From Halichoerus grypus (lineage: Eukaryota; Chordata; Mammalia; Carnivora; Phocidae), in contig NC_135715.1 in the NCBI RefSeq assembly GCF_964656455.1, forward strand, positions 163,462,437 to 163,526,436: a stretch of 64,000 nucleotides of DNA. Reading direction: 5' to 3'. The translations under genes were made by a program, and so were the position numbers. Of the stretch, positions 46,546-57,875 are shown piece after piece; the stretch's first letter is position 1; every line of letters starts with the position of its first letter. The notes under the pieces were generated by a model that made no database searches, was not told the DNA's origin, and was given only the letters and a program-made list of their open reading frames with translations.

Positions 46546-47551
46546 GCAAAATGGGCTTTTTGTAGAATAGCAGAGAATTCCAAGTGAGGACTTGCAAACT
46601 ATGGCAAAGCCATAGGCAGGTCCGACAAACACGGGAGAGGAACATTATTTTAGGGAGAAGGGAGGAAGTTGAGAGGGGTTTTTTGAATGGAAGTCCTTTG
46701 GAGAAAAACAGGAATTCAGGGTAATGATGGTTTCTCACAGGCTGAGTTGTAGGAGTAGTCGATTTCTTGTAGAAGATTCAGTGTGCATCTCTTTTCCTTG
46801 GGGCTTTTAATTGATTATTCTTTTCTGTTGATGATTCTTCAGTGAGGGTCTGTAATTGACAAATCTTCCCATAATTGACATTGATTGGTAAGGCTCCCCT
46901 AACTTCCCTACTCCACTTTTAGTGAGATTTCCCTTTATTAATTTTCACAAATCTAAATTAGAGGAAAGTCTTAGACTGTTTTTTCAGAAATTTCCTTGTT
47001 TTTCATACACTCATGTCCTCATTAGCAAGCTAATGATTGAGGGTGGGTCCAAAGATAAATCTGATAGGACTTCTTTCAGTTTGTTGGGAGGGATCATTTG
47101 TTCCTAGCCAACTTGATAATCTGCATGCTTATAATTTTGTGTTCTTGAGCCAACCCCCTTTTTATTGATAATATCAAATATACATTTTATATAACCTGTG
47201 TTAAATTCACAATTAATTGAAATTCTATGATTTCGCAGGGAATTTTTGTTTTCCCCCCAAACTGATCTGTTAATTATCTGAAGTACAAAAGTACAAAGAT
47301 TCTAGCCTCTATCTTTGGAATGGTAATACCACCGAGGGCCATTTGAATATAAAATGAATAATTTCTCAATTCAGTGTTTAAGAGGCATGGTTTCTAAGGG
47401 TATTTAAATAGAGAGCTCATCTTAATGACTTTTTCTCCCAATGATGGGCCTTCCATATCAGTTCCGTACCAAAAACTGATACAGAAGAATATATTTGGTA
47501 TATTGTACATTTTTATTATATAGCATTGAACTCTAAGAAATGCTCTATGGT

Positions 47552-47591
47552 GGTTTTGTTTTCGTTTTTGTTTTTGTTTTTTTGTTTTTTA
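47552..47591. repeat. (GTTTTT)n-like simple repeat
   Basis: A T-rich stretch of GTTTTT units (GGTTTTGTTTTCGTTTTTG and further). Confidence 0.8.
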
Positions 47592-48437
47592 GGATATCTC
47601 ACATTGAAGAGGTTTCTCAAATATTCTGAATAAATTACGTTTTGGGAAATATTCTAAGTTCATAGAGAATATAAGTGGTAAAATAGTTGGTTCAGTGTTG
47701 GGGTTTACCAGCCTCCTTCCATTTAGGAGCCACCAATTCACGTTTAATGAGACCAAGAAGTAGGCTTTATCTCTTTTTAGTCCAAAAATGAAGCCACTCT
47801 GGAAATCGTGTTGTAAACAAAGAGCAAAGGGAAAGAGATCTAAATTGTATTTTTCCTTGGTTCTTGATATGGTTTAGAAAAAAGCTAGAACATCTGTAAG
47901 AACTTCATATATTTACCTGATGAAAGCATGCGGGTTAACTGTGCTTAAGAAGCTTCTAATAGAATACTCTCTACACAAATAGCTGATAATTGACAGAGGA
48001 AGTTTCTGAACATAAATATTAATTTGTGTCTAGCTGATCATCTCATACAGAGTGCTTATGGCTCTGATTTTTCCTTTTTAGATATTGTTTTAATGCCTAC
48101 TAAGATAAAGTTCTACATGTGGTAAATATTAAAGTAATTAAAAACATTTGGCTTTTTTGCATACATTTTCTAAAATTAACTGTCTTGTTAACACTTATCT
48201 CTCTTGTTTCTAATTGGGTTGAAATGTGTGAAAGGAAAAGAGCTTTGATATGGAACTATTTTTCAAAGGATGGTTCCACTATGATACCCATAGAGGAGCT
48301 AATCAATGTAGCTTTGAAAAGTTTCTGCTGTCAGTGTTTTTACTTAGGTGGTGTAAGATTTAAATAAGAATTTGCTACATCTCAATAACTAAAGTTTTTC
48401 ATGTATCATTTGTAAATCTAAGCATTATCACTTTAAA

Positions 48438-48635
48438 TTTTTTTTTTTTTTTTTTAAAGATTTTATTTATTTGCGAGAGAGAGAATGAGAGACAGCATGA
48501 GAGGGAGGAGGGTCAGAGGGAGAAGCAGACCCCCTGCCGAGCAGGGAGCCCGATGTGGGACTCGATCCCGGGACTCCAGGATCATGACCTGAGCCGAAGG
48601 CAGTCGCTTAACCAACTGAGCCACCCAGGCGCCCC
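48438..48635 (-). mobile_element. SINEC-type SINE with exact 19-base duplication
   Basis: Minus-strand copy flanked by identical TAAGCATTATCACTTTAAA (48419-48437, 48636-48654). Its body is close to consensus. It is one of the best-preserved, hence probably younger, copies. Confidence 0.98.
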
Positions 48636-50779
48636 TAAGCATTATCACTTTAAAGCTAAGAGTTGAAAGATGGTCCCCCAAGATCTGATTCTGAAGAAAT
48701 AGTCTTTTATCTTATTTCTTTAAAATAGTCATCTAACTTTCTAGTAAAGAAAGGGGATTGTATTTAGTAATTTGCTTTTCTAAAGGCTGATAAATACTCA
48801 TTTCCTCATTTTAAGTGTTCTATAGCTGGATGGTTTTGTTTAACTTTCTTTAAAATTGTTAAAAAGAATTGAAAAAAATTTATGTACTATCTGAATCAGA
48901 TTAAAATACTATAATATGAGTAACTCTTACAAAGGCTTTATATTAAAAGGAATCTTATAGAACATACTTCTACAATTTCACTGTAGGCAAACACCTGACA
49001 TATTGAGACAGTTCTTACCATTTTTTAAAAGTTGAATTTTACATAAAAACAAAGTTATATTGTATGCCTGTGGAAAAGTTAATATTCATTTCTTTCCTAT
49101 CATCCTGTGAGTTTTATTAAGACTGCTACCACCTGTCAGCAAGAGGTAGAAAGGAATCACAATGAAAGGAATTGATACTGAAGTAACTTCCTGAAGAAGA
49201 GTCGAAGCAGCTTCTTATTTTGAATTGTGATGTGTACCATTGGGGTCTTGGCTAATCACTATTATCAGAGTTTGAAAGGATTCAGTCTTAAGGTAGGTAG
49301 GCAGGGCCATAATCAGGTTTGGTGGCATCTGAAACATACATAATTTGGGGGGTTTCTTTAAGAAAAAATATTTTCCTTTGCAGATTTATAAAAATCTCTG
49401 CCCGAGTGAAAGCACTGGATTTCCCCCTAGGGCCTCGAGAGGGTTGCTGACGGGGGGCCCTTAAATTTCAGCTTCACTAGTTTCAAGGTTAAGACTACCT
49501 TTTGGGCAAAAAGAAGGAATATAGGTTCTGCCTGTGGGCAGGAGGTGGCCTCTAAAGTTCTTCCAGATCTGGCCACATTTTTCAAAGCCCCACCCCCACC
49601 TTAAAAGAAGTTTTACTTCAGCAGAATTTCCGTCTTTTTCAGTGCTGGTTTACAAAGCATCAACCTATAACCAGAAATCTTCAAATGGAACTTGCTGAGT
49701 AGGTATTTTTTAACTGGTCAGTTATGAGTTGACCAAAATCTAGCACTTGGCCAAAGTTGTTGAAAATTGAGAGAGAAACTCTGTCATGGATCTGGTGTAA
49801 TTTGTTCAAGTCTCAGAACAACTACTGTGCTTTCTTCCGTTGGTCCCTATACTCTTTGATCCTTTAATTTCTGATTTTGTACCATCGGAATCCATAAATC
49901 ACTGCCAAGCCGTTCGGAATGGGAAGAATTATGTAAAACAGCCCCTTCCCATCCCCATTAACATCTTTATCTTGTTTAGTTGCATGTAGTTCTCATCAGT
50001 GAGGTTTTAGTTGTAGCATGGATTCTTCCTAGACTTAATTGGAGACTGGTCCATCCTGCACATCATCTAGGACCTTCCATAGTGTACCATACAAGCCTCA
50101 TTTTATACGAGTATCACATCTTCTGACACAGGCTTGAAGAGCAAAATGCAAGTTACCCTCTGCTTGCTAAAGGCATATACTTAGAAAACTGTTATTACTT
50201 TGGGTAACTTTGAGGCAAAATCAGTAATCCTTTTTAGAGTTTTAGAGCCAAAAGCTACATGGGAGGTATAAAACACAGTTGTGTTAAAACACTCAGGTTT
50301 TGGCTTGTTTACTTGTATTTATATTTGAGTAAATCAGTCACCATTAAATGAGATTTTTGGTCTTCCTGAAAGTGAAAAATGTCCATTGAAAGATGTAGTT
50401 AGTCACACTTATTACCTAATATTTTGTAAGCTGGAAATACTGTATTTTCTATCTCTTTAGTTTTCCTTCCACATTATAGCTAGGTAGTCCCAAATGTTTG
50501 AAAATTTTCTACTAAATGGTATTATGAATGATTCATTATTAAGGAAATTTGTCTGTCTGACAGAAACAAGCCATCATAGGCAGAAATAAAAGTTTGAAAA
50601 GTCACAGACTTCTACGAATTTACACCTGAGAATATGGCATGTAGATAACTAACAAAGTCTCAGTTTTAGGAATTTTTAGTTCACCTGTTATTTAAGAAAA
50701 TGTTGAGCATCTATAGCTTAGAATTGTGAAACGGTAGTGTACTTAGACGAACCCCAAATCACATACTGATACTTGCATA

Positions 50780-50945
50780 GAAGACCCCAAGCCTAATCCC
50801 AGCTATGTCACTCAACAGTTAAGTGATTGGGAGCAAATAAATCTCTCTATGCCTTGATCTTCTCCTCTGTAAAATGAGGAAGGTTCAGTTAAGTGGACTT
50901 CTAATTTCCCTTTCAGGTCTAAAAGGCTTTGATTCTGTTGTCACA
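50780..50945 (+). repeat. MIR element
   Basis: ATCCCAGCTATGTCACTCAA, TCTATGCCTTGATCTTCTCC and TCTGTAAAATGAGGAAGG are sense MIR landmarks. Confidence 0.8.
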
Positions 50946-51539
50946 AGGCAGCATGCAATAAAATGCTTTATTCAAAATCAGATAGGCAATATTATTAAGC
51001 ATTGGTCCCCGGCATCTATCCAGTGGTCAGGAGTGAAGTTCAGTTACATATGGTCTAAATTATTCATTGGACATTTGAAGACAGTGCCCAGTATCCACAT
51101 TCTTGTAGCACTTTTGTCCCATACTCCGTTAAGAGGTAATTGATGGTTAAGCCGGCTCAGTTTATGTGCTAAAAGCAAGCCTCAGCCTGCTGTTGCTCTT
51201 GGGGCCACACTGATGCGGGCATCTGTGAAATTGCTGTGGCTTTCGGCTTGCCTGCTAGGAGTCCAGCAGGGAGGATAGCATTTGGGAAACAATGCTATTG
51301 TGAGACAGTTTCAGTATCACTGAGGGGAAAAATGATTTGAGAACCTCACAGTGGGGTCCATGGACTTCTGTGGTCCATTAGGGCCCAGCAAATACTTCAC
51401 AGGTGGTTTAGCAAGCTAGGCAGGAAAAGAACAATGAGACAACTTTGTTCACATACATTCCACAAATATTAAATGTTAATAATTATGACATGCAGTATAG
51501 CAGATTTAATTATGAATAATTGTGAGAGGCAATAGAGCC

Positions 51540-51785
51540 CATGCTAGTTAAGAGAGGGCCCTCGGGAGCCAGTCTTCCTGTGTTCAAATCCGAGCACTGC
51601 CTCTCAGTTTGTGTGTGATGTTGAGCAGGTTGCTTAACCTCTCTGTGCCTCAGTTCCCTCATATATAAAATGATAATAGTAGCTACTTTATAAGGTTATT
51701 GTGAGGATTAATGCATTATGAAAGCATTCAGAATAAGGTCTGGCACAGAGTAAATATTATGTGTTATCTATTGTCATTATCATTA
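51540..51785 (+). repeat. MIR element, near full length
   Basis: TGTTCAAATCCGAGCACTGC, TGCTTAACCTCTCTGTGCCT, ATATATAAAATGATAATAGT and GGTCTGGCACAGAGTAAATA cover MIR from left to right end. Confidence 0.9.
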
Positions 51786-51832
51786 CATTATTATCATATA
51801 AAATTTATACTGTTTTGCTATCAATTAAGAAT

Positions 51833-52065
51833 TGACTTGGTGGGTGAAGGAGAGTGGGAGATGTAGGCTTCCAGTTATAGAATGAATAAGTCACAAGAAT
51901 AAAGGGCACAGCATCGGGAGTATGGTCAGTGATTGTGTTATATGGTGACGGATGGTAGCTCCGCCTGTGTAAACATAGTATAAAGTAGAGAGAAGTGGAA
52001 TCACTGTGTTGTACCCCTGAAACCAATATGATGTGTGTCCACTATACTCAAAAAAATTTAAAAAT
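51833..52065 (+). mobile_element. L1 3' UTR fragment
   Basis: TAGGCTTCCAGTTATAGAAT, AATAAGTCACAAGAATAAAG, TATGGTGACGGATGGTAGCT and GTTGTACCCCTGAAACCAAT lead into the A-rich tail. This is a typical L1 3' end in sense orientation. Confidence 0.85.
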
Positions 52066-52084
52066 TAAAAAGAAACTAATTTGG

Positions 52085-52430
52085 GCACAAATAGCTGAAA
52101 ATCTTAAAATAGCAGTGACTTAAGCTAGCAGTTTATTTCTCTCAGATATTAAAAAAAATTCATAGGTAGCCAGTGATCTGTAGTGTTAGGGACAGGCTTT
52201 ATTTTGTTTTGTTTTTACCAGTCTCAGCGGGTTGTTTTCTACCTCATGGTCCAAAATGGCTACTCAAGCCATCTTGTTTGAATTCCATCCAGCCAGGACA
52301 AAAGGAATATGCCCCTTCCCTTTAAGCATGAGTTTTAGAGGTCACACATGACCATTTGGCTTACATCTTGTTGACCAGAACTTAATTACAAGGCCAAACT
52401 AAGCTTCAGAAGAAAATGTAAAATGTGCTT
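52085..52430 (+). repeat. Old repeat of unassigned family
   Basis: AGCAGTGACTTAAGCTAGCA, TTTATTTCTCTCAGATATT, the CATGGTCCAAAATGGCTAC stretch and GACCAGAACTTAATTACAAG follow a common mammalian repeat that I cannot name. Confidence 0.4.
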
Positions 52431-53572
52431 TCTGATTGGGGGGACGGGGGGCTATGTGATGAATCCAAAGTGGTGGTTTTATTATTGAAAATGAGACAGT
52501 ATATTGGGAAACAAGTAGCATCTCTATCCACAAATAGTATTACATTTTGAAGACTGGGTTCTTGTTTTCTCAGTTAAGGTACAGATTTTTTGCTAAAGCA
52601 TATTATTTGCACATGATTTACATGTTTAAATATTCAGTGTGTCATTACTCTGGTGTTATTTTAATTGCTATGTATATAAAAATAGATTGATGTCTCAAAA
52701 GTGATTAATTAAATGACAAAAATAGAATTAAAATATTAACATCAAAACTCCATTTCAAGTACTGAATTTTAACCTAAATAAGTTGGTAGAAGGTACTCTG
52801 CTAGTCTCATAAATTACTAGAGACTTCTGAATAATAAAACATGTGAATAGCAAGTATGGCAAAGAATATGTAGCATTCAGATTTTATTGGACTCGTGATC
52901 CATTGACCCCTAACCACCTGTTACGAAACTGCCGAAATAAGTCTTTCCAATGGTGAAATTAATGATCTTCTCCCCCCTCGCCACCAAAGACAGAGACTAA
53001 AACCCTAGAGATATCATTTAGAATTTCAATCCCTTGTGTGACATAAGTCACGGTACTACCAAGAGGCTTGCCAGTTAGCCCAAACGCTATGACAAATGTG
53101 TATAGAGAGGAAGCAGATTAATTATTGGCAAAACCCATTTGTTAAATGACAGATTACATATCAGTGGCCATCAGTATGCAAAAAACCATTCACTATGTTT
53201 GTGTACTAACATTTTCCTCACACTGAGGCGAAAGAACTGAGCTGTAGAGACTGAATCATATTTCGGAATATATGAAATACAGATATTCATTCACTCAACA
53301 AAGATCTTTTCAGAGCTCACTCTGCGAGAATTCTTTGAGACACTGGAAATAGGGCAGAGAACAAAAGAGAGGAAAGGCCTTTCCCTCATGGAACTTGTAT
53401 TCTGGGAGAATGGTTTCATCAGAATTGTTTCTAGCATTATTTATTACTTAAGATCCTGTGCTATAGGAAAAGGGAGTAGATTGGGGAGTTCTAATGCAGA
53501 CTGAACAAGGTGGATTAGGATCTACTGAGTTCAAGAGAAAAAAAAACCGTTTTTTTTTTTTTTTTTTTGGAG

Positions 53573-53838
53573 GGGAGGACAAGGCTGGTTTTTACTTTAT
53601 AAATAAGAGTTTTGCCCAAATACTTGTCCATCTTCTGCTTCACTCTTCAAGGACAGTTGCTGGTCAAAATTTGCCCCCTGCTTATGAGTCAGGGATAAAG
53701 GAAGCAGTGAAAAGTGTGACTAGCATGGAGTTCCAGTCCCTGAATGTATATCTTAGTGTGATAGGCAAAGTAGGAGACTACTTTCTTTCTTACGGAGGAA
53801 CGCCGGCTTGCTGCCTAGTGACAAAGGGGCTCAAATGA
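53573..53838 (+). CDS. Presumed terminal coding exon, 87 residues plus stop
   Basis: After an 18-base T run and GGAG, the frame reads GG-GAG-GAC and continues for 87 residues to TGA (53836-53838). The two initial bases complete the codon left by the exon ending at 30037. The peptide includes NKSFAQILVHLLLHSSR, SGIKEAVKSV and LNVYLSVIGKVGDYFLSYGG, which look like protein rather than chance sequence. CpGs in GGAACGCCGG fit coding DNA. The acceptor context (G at -3) is poor but the T run is long. A second good acceptor (CTGCTTCACTCTTCAAG, exon from 53652) uses the same frame but starts in another phase. An AATAAA follows the stop closely. Product unknown. Confidence 0.5.
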
Positions 53839-53855
53839 GTTTATTGGAAAGGTAG

Positions 53856-53861
53856 AATAAA
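53856..53861 (+). promoter_or_regulatory. Candidate polyadenylation signal AATAAA
   Basis: The hexamer lies 18 bases after the TGA of the presumed last exon. A T/GT-rich stretch follows (around 53895-53935), as expected for a downstream element. Cleavage would fall near 53,880, giving a very short 3' UTR of about 40 bases. Confidence 0.35.
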
Positions 53862-54943
53862 AACATTTTTTCTCTGCCGTGGCTTCATTTATTCATGTTC
53901 TTTCAAATAGCTTGCTTGGTTGGCGTTTGTGATACTCAGTTTCTTGAATAGCTTGGTTCTACCTTTTCATGTCGGTGTTATCACAGTGTTAAACATGGAG
54001 GGTAAGTTGTTGGCGGTTTCAAAGCAGCCTGGCTACAAATGGTTTTTACCAAGAAAATCACTTTTCCCCATTACTTGATGATTTTCTTTACTTAGGTGAG
54101 GAAACTGAACGGCCTATTTAGAAATGGATAGAAATGCTGCAGCAGAATATAAAGATTACTTTGTGTTGGGAGAAATGGTCAGTCTCACTTTAAATGTGAT
54201 AGGTGTTTCAACTATCTGAAAGCAGATATAAATGAGAAATTTCCCCATAATTCCTCCATCTCCATTTGCTCCAAACATCCTGAACTCTGAGAGCCACCAA
54301 ACAGTTGCTGTCATTTCTAATGTCCTATAACCATAAAAAAAAATGACTTTCTAATTTAGATGAAATAAAAAGTAAGAAAACAAACAATGGATATGGAATC
54401 TGACCTTTAGCTCACATCAGATAAAGATACCTTAGTGAAAGATTGCAAACCAGCAAATCATCTCTCGCTGATATGAAACTCTTAATTAATTTTTAAACTT
54501 TAATTTTTACTTAAAAATTCGGACTCTTTTTTGTTTAACAATAGGTTGATATCTGTGTGTGCTGAACATTTGCTAAGTAGTCCAGGTCCCTGAAGTTGGA
54601 GAGAAATACTCTAAGCAGAGGAACAGGGATAAGAGGCATAAAGAGCAAGATGATGAAATTTGGGAAGGATGAGGATTGAGCATGTAAAATGTTATTGAGG
54701 GTCATGTGACCAAGCCCAGTGTCAAATGAGAGAGGGCTACACAAAGCACTGAATCCCCCCAGATGTGTGCCCCTGAGATCTACCAATGAAGCAGTCTGCC
54801 ACAATTGTGGAAAAAAAGAAGCTCTGATCAAAATATTATATTTTTATTGAAACCTAAAGGACTTGGTATCTTGGGAGGTGGGACCCGCTTCAACTAGGAA
54901 TGTTTGAATTACTCTATGAATGTGAGAAGCAGGGTATTTTAGG

Positions 54944-55121
54944 GCGGTGGTTCTCAACTTGGTTGCACATTAGAATCTCTTGAAGTTTGAAACTCCCAGA
55001 TGCTTAGGTTGCATCCCAAGCCAATTAAATAGAAATTTCTAGGAGTTGGCTCAGGTATGAGTATATTTTAAGGCTCTTTGGCAGGATTCCAAAGTGCAGT
55101 CAAGGTTGCGGATAACTGTTT
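54944..55121 (+). mobile_element. MER5A-like hAT element, both ends present
   Basis: GGTGGTTCTCAACTTGGTTG, CACATTAGAATCTCTTGAAG, then CCAATTAAATAGAAATTTCT and GTGCAGTCAAGGTTGCGGAT. The two ends are roughly complementary, as expected for a small non-autonomous transposon. Confidence 0.85.
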
Positions 55122-55729
55122 TAGGGGTATGTTTCTGTTGAGATTGACTTGAAGGAGGACACCCATATCTTTTCTTGGCACCACTCATAGATAAAATGTT
55201 TGCCAAATGTGCAACGAATAAAGAATCGAGCATGGCTTTATGATTTTTTGTTGGGCTCTCAGGTTATGACTTCAAGTTGTCCCAAGAACCTGTTTCTCCT
55301 GAGGTATCACCTCAGTCATATCTCTCCTCAGGATGCTAAAATGGTTTAATATTTTTCCGTAAGTAACATTACAACATCTTGTATGGATCTATCTGATTTG
55401 AGTTCCTCAGTTTTCTTTCTCTGATGTTCCCTGTTCTCTATTGATGTCTTGTGTAGACTCACCATCCCCCTGCCTTTGTCACTTCAAGCTCTCTGACTCT
55501 TAACCGTCCTTCTGCTTCATTCAACAGATGCCTTTAGCCACGTGGCATCTTCCTAGTCTTCTTTCTCCTTGAAGTTTTTTCAGAGTAATTCTTCATGATG
55601 CAATTGCTCAAATTACTTCTGTAATCCAACACATTTTTTGGCGGGGGGAGGGTGGGGGGGTGGGTTCTTCTTTCTACAGAGAGTTAAAATTTAAATGTGT
55701 AGGTTTGTGTATCTCTCATTGGCCACATT

Positions 55730-56280
55730 TTTAATTTTTTAATTATAATTTATTTCAAGATGTAATTTTTGTACCTGACAAATTAAAACTTTTCAGACAA
55801 GTACAAAATAGCATGGAAATCTCTTTCCTTGGCCCACCCACATTTTAATTCTTTGGAGAAACTGTTAATGCTTTATTGCATATTCTTCCAGAAAAGTTTT
55901 AGGCAAATACCAAAACTATTTATTTAAAAGTATATAGCAATATATTAACATAGTATATTCTGAATTTTTAAAAAATATATATATTTTGGAGATTTTGCCA
56001 TATTTTATCTTTTATATTATCTCATTATATTTCTGTCTGGTTGTCGCATAATTTTTCAAAATTATCCCCTCTTGGTAACATTTACATTCCTTCTGGCTAT
56101 TTCTAATACGTATCTTCACATAAATGGATATATTAATAGCAGGGGGACTGCTGGGTCAAATAATGCGTGTACTTAAATTTTGAGAGCTATTGGCAAAGTG
56201 CCTTCCTAATTTCATATTCCCACAATAGTTTATAAGAATACCTGTGTTCTCACATCCTCATCTACACTGGATTTCAGTCA
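55730..56280 (-). mobile_element. Old L1M fragment
   Basis: GGGGGACTGCTGGGTCAAAT, TTTTGAGAGCTATTGGCAAA and CACATCCTCATCTACACTGG are antisense landmarks of an L1M ORF2 end. Confidence 0.65.
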
Positions 56281-56363
56281 GTTTCTGTTTTGCTTGAGTT
56301 TAGGCCCTCGATGTCTCATCTGCACTGCTGCAGTAATCTGTTTTCTCTGCTTATTCTCTACAG

Positions 56364-56543
56364 AGACATTAGCAGAGTCTGGTCCCATGGAAGATGTCCT
56401 AAAAATATTACCATGAAGGACTTCACTAAACTCAAGAACAGAGCAGAAAATTTCTGCATTTGTTAATGACGAGTCACAGAATTTCAGTACGATATAAACA
56501 CTTTGTGATGCTACTTTGAAACCATACTGCATGCTGAAATAAA
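56364..56543 (+). other. Possible alternative terminal exon with polyA signal
   Basis: A very good acceptor (CTGCTTATTCTCTACAG) is followed by two short open readings: one in phase 1 (about 16 codons) and one in phase 2 (33 codons, to TAA). AATAAA lies at 56538-56543. Phase 1 would fit a direct join from the exon ending at 30037. It could equally be an untranslated or chance signal. Confidence 0.15.
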
Positions 56544-57289
56544 GTACTAAAATAGTTTTATAACAGGTATATATACTTTTAAAAACCCATACAAAGTCCT
56601 AGAAATCTACTGACAGTTCTGATGTTGGTAAGATACTCTGCAGCTAGTGGGAATGTACCATTTTTTACGATTCTATGTACATGTAGCATTTCCTTATGAA
56701 CAGTGATGAAAATGTCTTTGTATGGATTTTTTGGGGATTTCCTCTTGTATACAAACAATAGAGTAAATGACTAATGAAAAGATAGTCTGACACACATAGT
56801 GGAATATTTAGGAAATTAGAAAAAATTATAGCACATATAATGAAAAACTGGCACTGAGCAGCATTTTATTGTGATTAAAAAATCATGACTTTATGAATTG
56901 AATTTCATATCTGGCTTCTGTAGTTTTTCTTTTCATATATTAAAACTGTTTTATTAATAAGGAAATTAAAGAAATTTGAACCTTTCAACTTGGAGGCAAA
57001 TACAATTTTCCTGGTTCATTTTTAAACTTCTGTCTTAAATATCTTGCTGTTTTTTGAAAGTGATGGAAAGAGAGGAAAGCTGTATGTGCTTTAGGATTTT
57101 AAGAATATTTATTGTATTTGGGTATATTAGTAGGAAATTATTTACTTTTAATGGGTGAAAAAGTAGCATACTATAAAATCTTTTTCACCCAAAATGTGCA
57201 TTATCCATCATTGCTGTGAGTGGAGTTACATGTTAATATGGATTCATGAAACTGAAGGCATCCACTCTCTTTTTATTTGGAAGTACCTA

Positions 57290-57495
57290 ATCCTCAGAAT
57301 GTCTGTGTGGCTCAGTCGGTTAAGCCTTCAGCTCAGGTCCATGATCCCAGGGTCCTAGGATCGAGTCCCGCATCGGGCTCCTTGCTCAGCAGGGAGCCTT
57401 CTTCTCCCCCTGCTTGTGCATGCTCACTTTCTCTCTCTCTCTGTCAAATAAATAAATAAAATCTTTTGGAAAAACTAAAAATAAATATTAAAAAA
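57290..57495 (+). mobile_element. SINEC-type SINE with altered head
   Basis: The head is degenerate (GAATGTCTGTGTGGCTCAGT), but the GGTTAAGC box, CATGATCCCAGGGTCCTAGG body and CAAATAAATAAATAAAATC tail are clear. Duplications GGAAGTACCTA / GGAGGTACCTA. Confidence 0.95.
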
Positions 57496-57531
57496 GGAGG
57501 TACCTACTTCTCTTCAGGGGCATTTCTCTTT

Positions 57532-57632
57532 TTGTTATTATGTTCAATTAGCCAACATACAGTACCTCATTAGTTTTTGATGTAGTGTTCAACAATTCAT
57601 TAGTTGCATATAACACCCAGTGCTCATTTCTT
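57532..57632 (-). mobile_element. Short L1 3' end
   Basis: CATTAGTTTTTGATGTAGTG and GCATATAACACCCAGTGCTC are the antisense of the carnivore L1 3' UTR, here only about 100 bases. Confidence 0.85.
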
Positions 57633-57644
57633 TCTCCCTTTTGT

Positions 57645-57875
57645 AGGAGAGCTTCTAAATAGCTGCCAAATTTATTGACTACCTTCTGTATTCCAGTATT
57701 TGTTCTAGGTATTTTACAGGTGGTCTTTAATTTTTACAAGAGCTCCTTGAAACCAGTGTTGTTATTACGTTTTTTTTTTAGCCTCCAATAGATTAAGTAA
57801 CTTGGCCATTGATGACAGAATTTGTTAGGGGCAGAGCTAGAATGCGAGCCCAGTGCCAGGTCCACAGTCCCTGTG
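57645..57875 (-). repeat. MIR element
   Basis: ATTGACTACCTTCTGTATTC, AGATTAAGTAACTTGGCCAT and GGGGCAGAGCTAGAATGCGA give an antisense MIR from end to end. Confidence 0.8.

Larger units (their letters stand above)
30038..53572 (+). other. Intron, repeat-rich (23.5 kb)
   Basis: It holds ten SINEs, a split L1 (34.7-36.7 kb), MIRs, hAT relics and an L1 3' end (51.8 kb). In 30.7-34.6, 40.0-40.45, 41.3-42.7, 43.55-44.3, 45.2-45.9, 46.6-48.4, 48.7-50.75 and 52.45-53.5 kb I see no convincing gene or RNA. Confidence 0.45.
1..53880 (+). other. Unrecognised multi-exon protein-coding gene, 3' portion (gene model)
   Basis: Five open segments on the + strand have AG acceptors with pyrimidine tracts, GT donors and matching codon phases: 1087-1284, 1347-1489, 10810-10900, 29944-30037 and 53573-53838. 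The phase chain is 0/0, 0/2, 2/0, 0/1, 1/stop. Joined, they encode about 260 residues rich in Leu, Phe, Cys and Lys, in patterns that look helical, with no signal peptide, zinc finger or enzyme motif that I can see. A TGA stop and an AATAAA end the model. The 5' exons and promoter lie outside the window; there is no CpG island here. I could not match the peptide to any family I know, so no symbol or function is given. The individual exons are inferences from splice and frame evidence; the matching phases are the strongest argument that they belong together. Confidence 0.55.

Noticed and set aside
18289..48681. Many frames of 60-112 codons (for example 18289-18471, 23824-24036, 25858-26079, 35624-35815, 42750-43088, 43247-43542, 44355-44561, 46472-46738, 48463-48681)
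   Set aside because: All read through SINE bodies, giving similar peptides such as WVAQLVK or GSVVKRLPSAQV. None is a gene.
53494..53572. Including the upstream ATG at 53494 in the last exon
   Set aside because: That part reads lysine and then a poly-Phe run through the T tract, which fits an intron end rather than protein.
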